Source: Arthrobacter sp. QXT-31 (GTDB lineage Bacteria; Actinomycetota; Actinomycetes; Actinomycetales; Micrococcaceae). From it: DNA of 64,000 bases. Location of the stretch: positions 1,426,001 through 1,490,000 of the forward strand of contig NZ_CP019304.1 of assembly GCF_001969265.1 (NCBI RefSeq), given 5' to 3'. The position numbers were made by a program, and so were the translations under genes. The notes beneath the pieces are model-generated. The model had not been told where the DNA came from. It saw only the letters and a program-made list of their open reading frames with translations, and made no database searches. Positions 36,323 through 45,277 of the stretch are shown here, one piece after another; the stretch's first letter is position 1, and the number at the start of each line of letters is the position of its first letter.

Positions 36323-36709
36323 ATGACAATCCTGGTCGGATACACAAAAACCCCCGAGGGCAACGCCGCCCTCAGCCACGGTCTGCAGGCGGCTGAACTT
36401 GCCGGTAAGCCCTTGGCCATCTTCCCTCTCGGGGAAATTCATCAGACTGCCACCCGCGAGGCCGGGGACGCCGCCGTGCACGAGGCGGTCGAAGCCGGTG
36501 CCACACTCCTGCACCGGGACCCGCAGGGACGGCACCCCGCTGAAGAACTCCTGGACAGCGCCATGGAAACCGGTGCCACCCTTGTGGTGATCGGCGTCCG
36601 CAACCGCTCCCGGGTCAGCAAAGTCATCCTCGGCTCCGATGCCCAGAGCATCATCCTCGGCTCGACCGTTCCCGTCCTGACTGTAAAGGCGGCCTCCGAT
36701 GATCACTGA
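36323..36709 (+). CDS. Universal stress protein (UspA domain)
   Basis: A 128-residue single-domain Usp protein, MTILVGYTKTPEG at the start and VVIGVRNRSRVSKVILGSDAQ near residue 88, where the nucleotide-binding G-x2-G-x9-G-S pattern has Asn in place of the second Gly. It is located between TctC and TctB with an 11-base overlap into tctB, so it is made with the transporter. Usp genes within transport operons may act as nucleotide-dependent modulators; the function here is unknown. Confidence 0.85.
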   Translation: MTILVGYTKTPEGNAALSHGLQAAELAGKPLAIFPLGEIHQTATREAGDAAVHEAVEAGATLLHRDPQGRHPAEELLDSAMETGATLVVIGVRNRSRVSKVILGSDAQSIILGSTVPVLTVKAASDDH

Positions 36710-37259
36710 AGCAGGCAACAACGCCGAAGCTGCCAGGGAACTCCTTCCCTCTGACGGTCCGGCAAACAGCAGGCACGGATTCTGGGCGGGCCGCAGCGGC
36801 CTGGCGGTAGCGGGGATCCTCGCTGCGATCGGCGCCTACCTCACTGCGGGCATCGTGACCATGGACGTGCCGGAAGGGGCCAAAGCTCCGGGGCCGACGT
36901 TCTTTCCCATCCTCATCGTCATCGCCATTTTCGTTCTGGCCGTTCTGCTGACAGTACAGACTCTGCGGAAGCCCGAGCACGTCGCGGAAGCCGACACGGG
37001 ACACCGCTTCCATACTGACTGGAAATCCCTCGGGCTCGTCTTCGGCGCTTTCCTGGCATTCGCGTTGCTGCTCATCCCGGTCGGCTGGCTCCTCTCCGCG
37101 GCAGTGCTGTTCTGGGGGGTATCCCGCGCATTGGGAAGCAGGCGCCCTTTGTTCGACGTCGGCCTGTCTCTGGTCTTCTCCTCGTGCATCCAGCTGGCAT
37201 TCGGCGCCGGCCTGGGCCTTAACCTGCCCGGCGGCATCCTGGAAGGAATCTACGGCTGA
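36699..37259 (+). CDS. tctB: Tripartite tricarboxylate transporter, small membrane subunit
   Basis: A 186-residue membrane protein with four predicted helices (GLAVAGILAAIGAYLTAGI, FFPILIVIAIFVLAVLLTV, LGLVFGAFLAFALLLIPVG, FDVGLSLVFSSCIQLAFG). This is the normal size and topology for TctB, which pairs with TctA. Its ATG lies within the Usp gene and its stop overlaps the tctA start (TGATG). Confidence 0.88.
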   Translation: MITEAGNNAEAARELLPSDGPANSRHGFWAGRSGLAVAGILAAIGAYLTAGIVTMDVPEGAKAPGPTFFPILIVIAIFVLAVLLTVQTLRKPEHVAEADTGHRFHTDWKSLGLVFGAFLAFALLLIPVGWLLSAAVLFWGVSRALGSRRPLFDVGLSLVFSSCIQLAFGAGLGLNLPGGILEGIYG

Positions 37260-38764
37260 TGGAATCCCTTAACCTGCTCCTGGAGGGCTTCTCACAGGCC
37301 TTCACACCCATGAACCTGCTCTGGGTCTTTGTCGGCGCTTTCCTGGGCACCGCCGTCGGCGTCATCCCGGGCCTGGGCTCCTCGATGGCCGTCGCGCTCC
37401 TGCTTCCGGTGACATTCAGCCTTGACCCCGTGGGCGCTTTCATCATGTTCGCCGGCGTCTACTTCGGCGGGCTCTTTGGCGACTCCACCATGGGCATTCT
37501 GATGAACACCCCGGGCGGCTCAACCGCCATCGCCACCACCTTTGAAGGCCACCGGATGGCCAAACTCGGTCGGGCACCTCAGGCGCTGGCAACCTCCGCG
37601 ATCGGTGCCTTCATCGGCGGCCTCATCGCCACCACGCTGGTGGTGTTCTTTGCTCCCAAGCTTGCCGACATCGCCGTGATGTTCGGCCCTGCCGAATACT
37701 TTGCGCTTGCCGTCTTCGCATTCATCGCCACCGCCTCCGTGGTATCAGACTCAGCCATCAAAGGCCTGTCCGCCCTCGCCATCGGCCTGGCCCTCGCAAT
37801 CGTGGGTATCGACGGCATCTCCGGAGCGTCCCGCTTCACCGCCGACGTGCCCCAGCTCTTTGACGGAATCAGCATCATCGTCATCACGGTCGGCATCCTG
37901 GCCCTGGGCGAAGTCTTCCACGTTGCTGCTCGCATCCACCGCGATCCGAAGCTCTCAGCAATCGCCGTGTCCGGCCGCCCCTACCTTTCAAAGCGGGAAT
38001 TCCGTGAGGCATTACCCGCGTGGCTCCGGGGTACGGCCTTCGGCGTGCCCTTTGGTGTCATTCCGGTGGGCGGCGCCGAAGTGCCCACTTTTATGGCCTA
38101 CGGAACTGAGCGCCAGCTGGACCGCAAGCGCCGCGAACCGCAGTTCGGCAAGGGGGCGATCCGCGGCGTCGCAGCACCGGAGGCAGCCGGCAACGCCACC
38201 TCCGGCACCGCGATGGGCGCCCTCCTGGCACTCGGCCTGCCCACGTCAGCCACGGCAGCAATCATGCTGGCAGCGTTCCAGCAGTACGGGCTGCAGCCCG
38301 GACCGCTCCTGTTCGAACGCAACGCCGACCTGGTGTGGGCCTTGCTGGCGAGCCTCTTTATCGGTCTGGTGGTCCTGCTGGTCCTTAACCTTCCCTTCGC
38401 CCCGCTGTGGGCCAAGCTGCTGCTGATCCCCAAGCACTACCTGTATGCCGGCATCACAGTCTTTTGCGGCCTCGGCGTCTACGCCACCAGCGCAGCTGTT
38501 GCCGACCTTTACATCGTGCTGGCCATCGGAGTCCTTGGTTTTGTTCTGCGCCGGTACGGCTTCCCGCTGGCTCCCATCATGATTGGCGTCGTCCTCGGCC
38601 CCCTGGCCGAGACCAGCCTGCGCAACGCCATGATGTCCAGCGGCGGCCAGGTTTCAGTCCTGATCGACAGCCCCGTCACATGGACGCTCTACGGGATTCT
38701 GGCCATGGTGCTCGCCTACACACTCTGGCGCCGGATCACTGCCCGCGCCCGCCAGGACGTCTAG
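37259..38764 (+). CDS. tctA: Tripartite tricarboxylate transporter, large permease subunit
   Basis: A 501-residue membrane protein with about 12 helices and the TctA signature GVIPGLGSSMAVALLLPVTF near residue 38, repeated in the second half around FGVIPVGGAEVPTFMAYGTE. It forms the sodium- or proton-coupled translocation path with TctB. A terminator hairpin follows at 38788-38822, marking the operon end. Confidence 0.93.
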   Translation: MESLNLLLEGFSQAFTPMNLLWVFVGAFLGTAVGVIPGLGSSMAVALLLPVTFSLDPVGAFIMFAGVYFGGLFGDSTMGILMNTPGGSTAIATTFEGHRMAKLGRAPQALATSAIGAFIGGLIATTLVVFFAPKLADIAVMFGPAEYFALAVFAFIATASVVSDSAIKGLSALAIGLALAIVGIDGISGASRFTADVPQLFDGISIIVITVGILALGEVFHVAARIHRDPKLSAIAVSGRPYLSKREFREALPAWLRGTAFGVPFGVIPVGGAEVPTFMAYGTERQLDRKRREPQFGKGAIRGVAAPEAAGNATSGTAMGALLALGLPTSATAAIMLAAFQQYGLQPGPLLFERNADLVWALLASLFIGLVVLLVLNLPFAPLWAKLLLIPKHYLYAGITVFCGLGVYATSAAVADLYIVLAIGVLGFVLRRYGFPLAPIMIGVVLGPLAETSLRNAMMSSGGQVSVLIDSPVTWTLYGILAMVLAYTLWRRITARARQDV

Positions 38765-38787
38765 CAACTCCCGACGCTCACCGAGTT

Positions 38788-38822
38788 CCGGGGTGGAGCG
38801 CGCCACGGCGCCTCCACCCCGG
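38788..38822 (+). terminator. Terminator after tctA
   Basis: CCGGGGTGGAG (38788-38798) and CTCCACCCCGG (38812-38822) form a perfect 11-bp stem, with further GC pairs possible in the 13-base loop. It lies 24 bases after the tctA stop and before the next promoter region. Confidence 0.65.
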
Positions 38823-38866
38823 TCTCAACCAGGTAGGGCGGGGAACCGCGAGGCGGTAATGTAGCC

Positions 38867-38882
38867 CATAGCCTATGAAGTA
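38867..38882. promoter_or_regulatory. Candidate GntR operator upstream of the regulator gene
   Basis: CATAGCCTATGAAGTA begins with the 11-bp palindrome CATAGCCTATG and matches 12 of 16 positions of the site around 35195-35210 before tctC. It lies 24 bases upstream of the GntR start, as expected for autoregulation. Confidence 0.5.
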
Positions 38883-38905
38883 GGAAGGCGCGTAAGGAGC
38901 ACACC

Positions 38906-39577
38906 GTGTCAATCCCTCCCATTGCACTGACGAAAAGCGCCTACGCCTACGACGAATTGCGCCGCCGCATACTTACCGGCCAGATCAAGCCGGGCTCAGT
39001 CTTCAGCCAGACAATGCTCGCCCAGGAACTCGGAGTCAGCACCACTCCCCTGCGCGAAGCCCTCCGCAGGCTCGCCGCCGAAGGCATGGTGCAACTTGAC
39101 TCGCACAGGGATGCCAGAGTCACCCCCCTCACCGCAGACGAAGCGCGCAACCTCTACGTCATCCGGGAAAACCTCGACCCGCTGGCCGCAGCGCTGGCCG
39201 CCACAAGCCGAACACCGGATGACGTCTCGAGTATCGAAGCGGCATTAAAGCGGCTCACTCCGCTGAGTGATTCCAGCGATTTGGATGCACTGACAGCACA
39301 CCGCAACTTCCACCGTGCCATCTACGTGGCATCCCACAACCCTCTCCTCATCGGAATCCTCGAGGGTCTGTGGGATAAAGCAGACCAGTACCGCCAGATT
39401 GGATTGCAAAACCAGCAGGACTCCTCAGCGGACCAGGACCGCGTCCAGCAGGAACACGTCCAGATAGCCGAAGCCGTTATTGCCGGTCAGGCCGATCGTG
39501 CCCGTGAAGTCATGCAGCGGCACGTCCTTGGAAGCCTGGGCCGGAGGGCAATCGATGTCCTCGAAGGGCCCAAATAG
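38906..39577 (+). CDS. GntR family regulator with FCD domain (tricarboxylate module)
   Basis: A 223-residue FadR-type regulator: winged helix with SQTMLAQELGVSTTPLREALRR in the first 75 residues, then an FCD domain with HRNFHRAIYVASHNPLL, whose histidines are the expected metal ligands. The GTG start has AAGGAG upstream. It stands directly after the tct operon on the same strand but behind a terminator, and probably senses citrate or a related acid to control acn-icd and tct. Confidence 0.9.
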   Translation: MSIPPIALTKSAYAYDELRRRILTGQIKPGSVFSQTMLAQELGVSTTPLREALRRLAAEGMVQLDSHRDARVTPLTADEARNLYVIRENLDPLAAALAATSRTPDDVSSIEAALKRLTPLSDSSDLDALTAHRNFHRAIYVASHNPLLIGILEGLWDKADQYRQIGLQNQQDSSADQDRVQQEHVQIAEAVIAGQADRAREVMQRHVLGSLGRRAIDVLEGPK

Positions 39578-40097
39578 CTGGAAGAGCCAGCTCACGCGCC
39601 GCGCCATCTAGCGGTTTTGAGAACCATGACAGCCGGTGGGTCTGTGTCGTTGGGAGCATCCGCTTGTTGTCCGCACCGGGGGCCGGGCGCTCCTGTTACC
39701 AACGCGTACTGTGCCTCCCCCAGCCGGGTCGCCGTGACCGTTGGGGGCCGGGCGCAGGGCGTCCGACGGCGGCACCCGGCATGCTTCCGAATGTTTCCAG
39801 CATGTTAACTGGGGCGGGAATTTGTGCCTCCGAATTTCTCACGTAAATGTTTATGGATCCCTCGCGTAAACGAATTCCCTCACGTAGTTTTGCTTGTGAA
39901 AGGAACGCAGGTGACCGGCATCACACCGGATGACCTGCACCGGAGACGAACAGTTCCGGCAGCGACGCCGGCACCGAGAATCCAGGGACCTTTCGGCCTT
40001 GTGGCCCCCACGGAAACACCACCACCGCCCGTACCGGGTGTGCGCGGTCTTTTCGTGCCTCGGGCATCCTCATTTTCGTTCTATCTAGGAGATAAGC
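39578..40097. other. 520-base intergenic region before the methylamine oxidase gene
   Basis: No convincing gene is seen. Near its right side three direct copies of CTCrCGTA occur at 39838-39845, 39861-39868 and 39879-39886, a possible activator site. An AGGAG ribosome site (40087-40091) precedes the amine oxidase ATG. Confidence 0.5.
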
Positions 40098-42035
40098 ATG
40101 ACTCTTGATATTGAATCTTCGACTGTTGTTGGGGTGGCGCATCCGTTGGATCCGTTGTCGCGGGAGGAGATTTCGCGTGCGGTGGGGATTTTGAAGGCTG
40201 GTCCTGCTGCGGCGGAGTCGTTCCGTTTTATCAGTGTTGAGCTGCGTGAGCCGTCCAAGGCTGATCTGCGCAATGGTGTGCAGGTGGTCCGTGAGGCGGA
40301 CGCGGTGCTGGTGGACCGGGCGGTCGCGCGGTCGTACGAGGCGGTCGTGAACCTGGAGACGGGCACGGTGGATGCGTGGAAGCAGCTGGCGGAGAATGTC
40401 CAGCCGCCGTTCATGCTTGATGAGTTCGCCGAGTGCGAGGAAGCGTGCCGGAAGGACCCGAACGTTATCGCCGCGTTGGCCAAGCGGGGCCTGACGGACC
40501 TGGACCTGGTCTGCTTCGAGCCGTGGAGCGTGGGGTATTTCGGTGAGGACAACGAGGGCCGGCGCCTGATGCGTGCCCTGGTCTTCGTCCGGGACGAGGC
40601 CGATGACAGCCCGTACGCGCACCCGATCGAGAACTTCATTGTTTTCTATGACCTGAACGCCGGGGAGGTCGTCAAGCTCGAGGACGACCAGAAGATCCCC
40701 GTCCCTCCGCCCGGGGCAACTACCTGCCCAAGTACGTCGGCCCGGCCCGCACGGACCTGAAGCCGATCGAGATCACCCAGCCCGAGGGCGCCTCCTTCCA
40801 GGTCACCGGCAACCACGTGCGCTGGGCCGACTGGTCCTTCCGGGTCGGTTTCACCCCCCGTGAAGGCCTGGTGCTGCACCAGCTGAAATTCCGTGACCAG
40901 GACGTGGACCGCCCGGTCATCAACCGCGCCTCCCTCTCGGAAATGGTGGTCCCGTACGGTGACACCGCCCCGGTGCAGGCGAAGAAGAACGCGTTCGATT
41001 CCGGTGAGTACAACATCGGCAACATGGCCAACTCCCTGACCCTGGGCTGTGACTGCCTGGGCGAGATCAAGTACTTCGACGGTCACTCCGTCGATTCCCT
41101 GGGCAACCCGTGGACGATCGAGAACGCGATCTGCATGCACGAAGAAGACGACTCGATCCTGTGGAAGCACTTCGACTTCCGTGAAGGACCGCCGAGACCC
41201 GCCGCAACCGCAAGCTCGTGATCTCCTTCATCGCCACGGTCGCGAACTACGAATACGCCTTCTACTGGCACCTGTTCCTGGACGGGTCCATCGAGTTCCT
41301 GGTCAAGGCCACCGGCATCCTCTCCACCGCCGGCCAGCAGCCCGGGGAGAAGAGCCCGTACGGCCAGTCCCTGAACAACGACGGCCTCTACGCCCCGATC
41401 CACCAGCACATGTTCAACGTCCGCATGGACTTCGAAGTCGACGGGCCCAACAACGCCGTCTACGAAGTGGACATGGCCTACCCCGAACACAACCCCACCC
41501 ACACCGCGTTCATGGCCGTGGACCGGCTCCTGGAAACCGAGAAGGCCGCGATCCGCAAAACCGACGAGGCCAAGCACCGGTTCTGGAAGATCGTCAACCA
41601 CGACTCCAAGAACATCGTCAACGAACCGTCGCCTACCGCCTGATCCCCACCAACGGGATCCAGCTCGCCGCCGGAGACGAGTCCTACGTCTCCCAACGCG
41701 CCCAGTTCGCCCGGAACAACCTCTGGGTCACCGCCTACGACCGGACCGAACGCTTCGCCGCCGGCGAGTACCCCAACCAGGCCACCGGCGCCGAGGACGG
41801 CCTGCACATCTGGACCCAGAAAGACCGCAACATCGTCGATCAGGACCTCGTGGTCTGGTACACCTTCGGCATGCACCACGTCGTCCGCCTCGAAGACTGG
41901 CCCGTCATGCCCCGCCAGAACATCGGCTTCATGCTCGAACCCCACGGCTTCTTCAACCAAAACCCCACCCTCAACCTCCCCACCGAAACCCGCACCACCA
42001 ACGGCGGCCACTGCTCCACCGGCAACAACCACTAA
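40098..42035 (+). pseudogene. Copper amine oxidase (methylamine oxidase type) with three one-base frame lesions
   Basis: Joined across three breaks, this is a 646-residue quinoprotein amine oxidase that oxidises a primary amine to aldehyde, ammonia and hydrogen peroxide. The start (DPLSREEISRAVGILKAGPA) and the whole length closely resemble the Arthrobacter P1 methylamine oxidase as I recall it. The cofactor-forming Tyr is in NYEY (codon 41248-41250), and the copper ligands are in HQHMFN and MHHVVR. The frame slips by one missing base near 40708-40712, 41186-41188 and 41628-41632; at each point adding one G or C restores the family sequence (RGNYLPKY, REGTAETRR, NEPVAYRL). After three deletions the original frame and normal stop return. 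Real decay or base-calling error are both possible. Confidence 0.9.
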
Positions 42036-42161
42036 CCACCAGCACCAAAAACCAGCAACACAGCACTAACCACCACACAGACGGTCCCCGGGCGCTGCCC
42101 CACGGCGGCACCCGGGGACTGCGCACATGCTTCGCAGTTCCCTGCGGAAAGGAACAACATC

Positions 42162-42800
42162 ATGAAACTGCAAGTTGCCATCGACCTCCTGACCACCGAA
42201 GCTGCCCTCGACCTGGCCGGCAAGGTTGCCGAGCACGTCGACATCATCGAACTGGGCACCCCGCTGATCAAGGCCGAAGGCCTCTCCGTCATCACCGCAA
42301 TGAAGAACGCCCACCCGGAGAAGATCGTCTTCGCCGACCTGAAGACCATGGACGCCGGTGAACTCGAAGCCGACATCGCCTTCAAGGCCGGCGCCGACCT
42401 GGTCACCGTTCTCGGCTCCGCCGACGACTCCACCATCGCCGGTGCGGTCAAGGCAGCCCAGGCCCACAACAAGGGCGTCGTCGTCGACCTCATTTGCGTG
42501 ACAGACAAGGTCACCCGCGCCCGGGAAGTCCACGCCCTGGGTGCCAAGTTCGTTGAGATGCACGCCGGCCTGGACGAGCAGGCCAAGCCCGGCTTCGACC
42601 TGAACGGCCTGCTGCGCGCCGGAGTAAAAGCCGGCGTTCCGTTCTCCGTGGCAGGCGGCGTGAAGCCCAGCACCATCGATGCTGTCCAGCAGGCCGGCGC
42701 CGATGTCGCCGTCGTCGGCGGTGCCATCTACAGTGCAGCTGACCCCGCACAGGCAGCAAAGGAACTCCGGGGCGCTGTTATGTGGCGTCCCGCCGGTTAG
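42162..42800 (+). CDS. hxlA: 3-hexulose-6-phosphate synthase
   Basis: A 212-residue TIM-barrel enzyme of the orotidine decarboxylase/KGPDC family that condenses formaldehyde with ribulose 5-phosphate, the first step of the ribulose monophosphate cycle. Conserved features are QVAIDLLTTEAALDLA, the catalytic FADLKTMD segment near residue 56, and SVAGGVKPSTI with the phosphate-binding VVGGAIYS at the end. It lies 126 bases after the amine oxidase on the same strand, so it can trap the formaldehyde made from methylamine. The partner isomerase (hexuloisomerase) is not adjacent. Confidence 0.92.
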   Translation: MKLQVAIDLLTTEAALDLAGKVAEHVDIIELGTPLIKAEGLSVITAMKNAHPEKIVFADLKTMDAGELEADIAFKAGADLVTVLGSADDSTIAGAVKAAQAHNKGVVVDLICVTDKVTRAREVHALGAKFVEMHAGLDEQAKPGFDLNGLLRAGVKAGVPFSVAGGVKPSTIDAVQQAGADVAVVGGAIYSAADPAQAAKELRGAVMWRPAG

Positions 42801-42832
42801 GCCGGAGTGAGCCGCCGTTCGTGAGACCCTCG

Positions 42833-42851
42833 CACAGCTTCAGAAGCTGTG
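42833..42851. terminator. Small hairpin after hxlA
   Basis: CACAGCTT, loop CAG, AAGCTGTG: an 8-bp perfect stem 33 bases after the hxlA stop. It could be a weak terminator. No U-tract follows. Confidence 0.35.
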
Positions 42852-43021
42852 TCCCGACATGTCGCATCAGGACTAGGCAAAGAGCTGCGCGCTGATGCTC
42901 CTCCTTGTTCGACGTGTCGGGCCGCTGATTTGTCCGCCTGAATTACACCCCAACCTGACAATAGAAGCCGCAAAGCACGCGGGAGGGCGGATTAGCGGCG
43001 TCCTGTGGATCCCCGAACACA

Positions 43022-43276
43022 TCAAATGCGGCTCAGAACCGTATAGCCGCAGGCAACGTCCGAGGCGGTTTCGACGGTGAATTGTCCGGGTCCGGTTCTG
43101 GTCACCCTGATGCCGTGATTTATTGCAAGGGCACCAGGAATGAGGCTTGCAACGGGTCGGGCGGGTGCCGCCTGTAGTAGCTCCCTCACGAAGGCCGGTG
43201 TGGCTGGTTTATTTACTGCGTGAACACCGTTCATGCAGTAAGGGACGGGAAAAGAAGCTGCTCGTTGCTTCGTCAT
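43022..43276 (-). CDS. Hypothetical protein, doubtful
   Basis: An 84-residue open frame in a 558-base stretch between hxlA and the next transporter that is otherwise without a gene. The C-terminal half (RVTRTGPGQFTVETASDV) has a plausible beta-strand pattern, but no domain is recognised and the ribosome site is weak. It lies downstream of a strong terminator hairpin (43295-43339), so it would need its own promoter. Confidence 0.25.
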   Translation of the reverse strand: MTKQRAASFPVPYCMNGVHAVNKPATPAFVRELLQAAPARPVASLIPGALAINHGIRVTRTGPGQFTVETASDVACGYTVLSRI

Positions 43277-43294
43277 GACCCGCAGTTTGTGCTG

Positions 43295-43339
43295 GAGAGC
43301 CAGCGGACTGACCTCGTCCTGAGTCGTCCGCTGGCTCTC
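43295..43339 (-). terminator. Terminator of the transporter-isomerase-ribokinase operon
   Basis: GAGAGCCAGCGGAC (43295-43308) pairs perfectly with GTCCGCTGGCTCTC (43326-43339), a 14-bp stem with a 17-base loop, just downstream of the MFS stop on the minus strand. Confidence 0.75.
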
Positions 43340-43358
43340 ACCTTGCCTAGCTAGCGCC

Positions 43359-44744
43359 CTAGCTATGGCTGGTGGAGATTTGTTCTACGTTCCGGTCAGG
43401 GGCCTCTGTTACTTCGCTATTTGTATGGCCTGCGAGGATCGAGTCCACCTCAGCTTTTTCTTTGGTACCCCACGTTTCGCGCGTCGTTAGTACGCCGAGC
43501 AGCCCGATGATGCCTACAAGAACGTACAGGGACGCGCCGCCGGCCCATCCGAAGTTCGCTGCCAGGAGTACTGCCAGGAAGGGGGCAAGCCCTGAGATTG
43601 AGGCTGCTACCTGGTAGCCGATGGAGGCGCCGGAGGTCCGTGTGTTGGTCCGGAAGAGTTCTGCGAACCAGGCTCCTTGCGTTCCGGTGAAGGTGGCGTG
43701 GATGATGCCGATGCCGATGACGAAGGCGAGCACGATCAGGACGGGGTTACCGGTGTTGCTGAGCATGAACATCGGGAAGCCGAAGACAATCACGGCGATT
43801 GCGCCGCCGAGGTAGAGCTTGCGGCGGCCGATGTGATCGGTCAGGCTGCCTGCGAGCAGGGTAACGGGGATCGCGATGAGGCTGGCGACGACGATGCCGG
43901 TAAGGCCTACGGCGCGGTCTGCGGGGTTGTTTTGGGTGATGTAGGAGAGCAGGAACGTTGCGGTGACGTAGTAGGCGCAGCTTTCGACGATACGCAGGGA
44001 GATCACGCGCAGGATGTTGCGCCAGTCGTTCTTGAAGACTGTTGCCAGGGGATTCTTCACAATCGCGCCGTGGTGCTTGGCGTTGACGAATTCCGGGGAT
44101 TCTTCGAGTTTCATCCGTACGACGAGCCCGACCACGATGAGGACGGCGCTTGCCAGGAAGGGCAGCCGCCACGCCCAGTCGGTCTGCAGGGACGCGGAGA
44201 GCAGGAAGGCAGCGTTGGCCAACGTGATGCCGAGCGGGTTTCCGGCTTGAGGGATGGCGGCGAAGCGCCCCCTCTTCTTCCAGGGCGCGTGCTCGAATGT
44301 CATCATGACTGCTCCGCCCCACTCCGCGCCGAAGGCCAGCCCTTGGATCATTCGAATGATAATGAGCAGGATGGGAGCGAGAATGCCGACTTGGTCGTAT
44401 GTGGGAAGGCAGCCGATGAGCACGGTGGCGATTCCCATGGTCAGGAGCGCTCCTACGAGCACGGGCTTGCGTCCGTGTTTGTCACCGAGGTAGCCGCCGA
44501 TGGCGCCGCCCAGGGGTCGCATGAAGAAGCCCACTGCGAGAGTGGCGAAGGCGAGCAGTGTCCCGACGACAGGGTCGGTGTTGGGGAAGAAGACCTTGCC
44601 AAAGTACAGTGCGGCAGCGGTGCCGTACGCGACGAAGTCGTAGTTCTCGACGCAGGTGCCGGCGGCGGACGCGAGGGCCGTCTTGAATTTTCCTGGGGAC
44701 CCATGGGCGGCTTGCTGGGAGCGGTCGGAAAGTTGTGCCGTCAT
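43359..44744 (-). CDS. MFS transporter, metabolite:H+ symporter (MHS) family
   Basis: A 461-residue importer with 12 helices. Family motifs are GTCVENYDFVAYGTAAALYFGK at the start, RPLGGAIGGYLGDKHGRKPVL after helix 2, and RMIQGLAFGAEWGGAVM in helix 4, as in ProP, ShiA and KgtP. It is the third gene after ribokinase and an RpiB-like isomerase. A sugar or sugar acid is suggested by the neighbours, although MHS members more often carry carboxylates or betaines. Confidence 0.92.
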   Translation of the reverse strand: MTAQLSDRSQQAAHGSPGKFKTALASAAGTCVENYDFVAYGTAAALYFGKVFFPNTDPVVGTLLAFATLAVGFFMRPLGGAIGGYLGDKHGRKPVLVGALLTMGIATVLIGCLPTYDQVGILAPILLIIIRMIQGLAFGAEWGGAVMMTFEHAPWKKRGRFAAIPQAGNPLGITLANAAFLLSASLQTDWAWRLPFLASAVLIVVGLVVRMKLEESPEFVNAKHHGAIVKNPLATVFKNDWRNILRVISLRIVESCAYYVTATFLLSYITQNNPADRAVGLTGIVVASLIAIPVTLLAGSLTDHIGRRKLYLGGAIAVIVFGFPMFMLSNTGNPVLIVLAFVIGIGIIHATFTGTQGAWFAELFRTNTRTSGASIGYQVAASISGLAPFLAVLLAANFGWAGGASLYVLVGIIGLLGVLTTRETWGTKEKAEVDSILAGHTNSEVTEAPDRNVEQISTSHS

Positions 44745-44799
44745 CGTGATATCTCCTTTGATATTTTCATTGTGTCTTTTGGGTTTGGGTGGTGCAGGT

Positions 44800-45270
44800 T
44801 TAGATGTCGTGCGCCAGCTTCCTGGCTCCCATAAGTTCGAGTTCCCGCAGTTTTGCTACCCGCCGTCTGGTGTCTTCGTCGTCGTCGAACTTCGCGACGA
44901 GGAAAGCCTCGAGGACTTCTTTGGCTGTGGCGCGGCCGACGAGCCAGGCCCCCATGGCGATGACGTTCGCGTCGTCGTGCTCCACGGACTGATGCGCTGA
45001 GTAGACGTCGTGGCCCAACGCGCAACGTATGCCCGGGATCTTGTTGGCTGCCATCACGGCCCCAACGCCTGTTCCGCAAACCAAGACGGCTTTGTCGGCT
45101 TCGCCGGTGAGGACAAGTTCGCAGGTGGCGCTGGTGATGTCAGGAAAGTCAACGGGCGACTCGTCGGGCGCGCCGCGATCGATGACCTCGTGGCCGAGGC
45201 CTTCCAGGACTGAGCGGACGAAGTCCTTCAGCGGGAAGCCGGCGTGGTCATTTCCAAGAACGATTTTCAT
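44800..45270 (-). CDS. rpiB: RpiB/LacAB family sugar-phosphate isomerase
   Basis: A 156-residue isomerase of the ribose-5-phosphate isomerase B family. It begins MKIVLGNDHAGFPLKDFV, where the usual Ser before Asp is Asn, and carries the active-site VLVCGTGVGAVMAANK loop and a late RCALGHDVYSA segment. Length and motifs fit RpiB, which can also isomerise allose 6-phosphate and related sugars. ATG 45270 is preferred; the upstream open frame overlaps the ribokinase gene. It follows ribokinase by seven bases, so both probably act in one pentose or hexose route. Confidence 0.9.
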   Translation of the reverse strand: MKIVLGNDHAGFPLKDFVRSVLEGLGHEVIDRGAPDESPVDFPDITSATCELVLTGEADKAVLVCGTGVGAVMAANKIPGIRCALGHDVYSAHQSVEHDDANVIAMGAWLVGRATAKEVLEAFLVAKFDDDEDTRRRVAKLRELELMGARKLAHDI

Positions 45271-45277
45271 GTGACTC

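Noticed and set aside
39617..39846. Two short overlapping open frames of 60 and 63 codons
   Set aside because: No ribosome site, mutual overlap in different frames and atypical composition.
39824..40108. 94-codon open frame before the amine oxidase
   Set aside because: Pro-rich with no ribosome site or domain, and it overlaps the amine oxidase start.
40700..41640. Programmed ribosomal frameshifting in the amine oxidase
   Set aside because: Three independent shifts in one enzyme, without slippery heptamers, are far less likely than deletions or sequencing errors.
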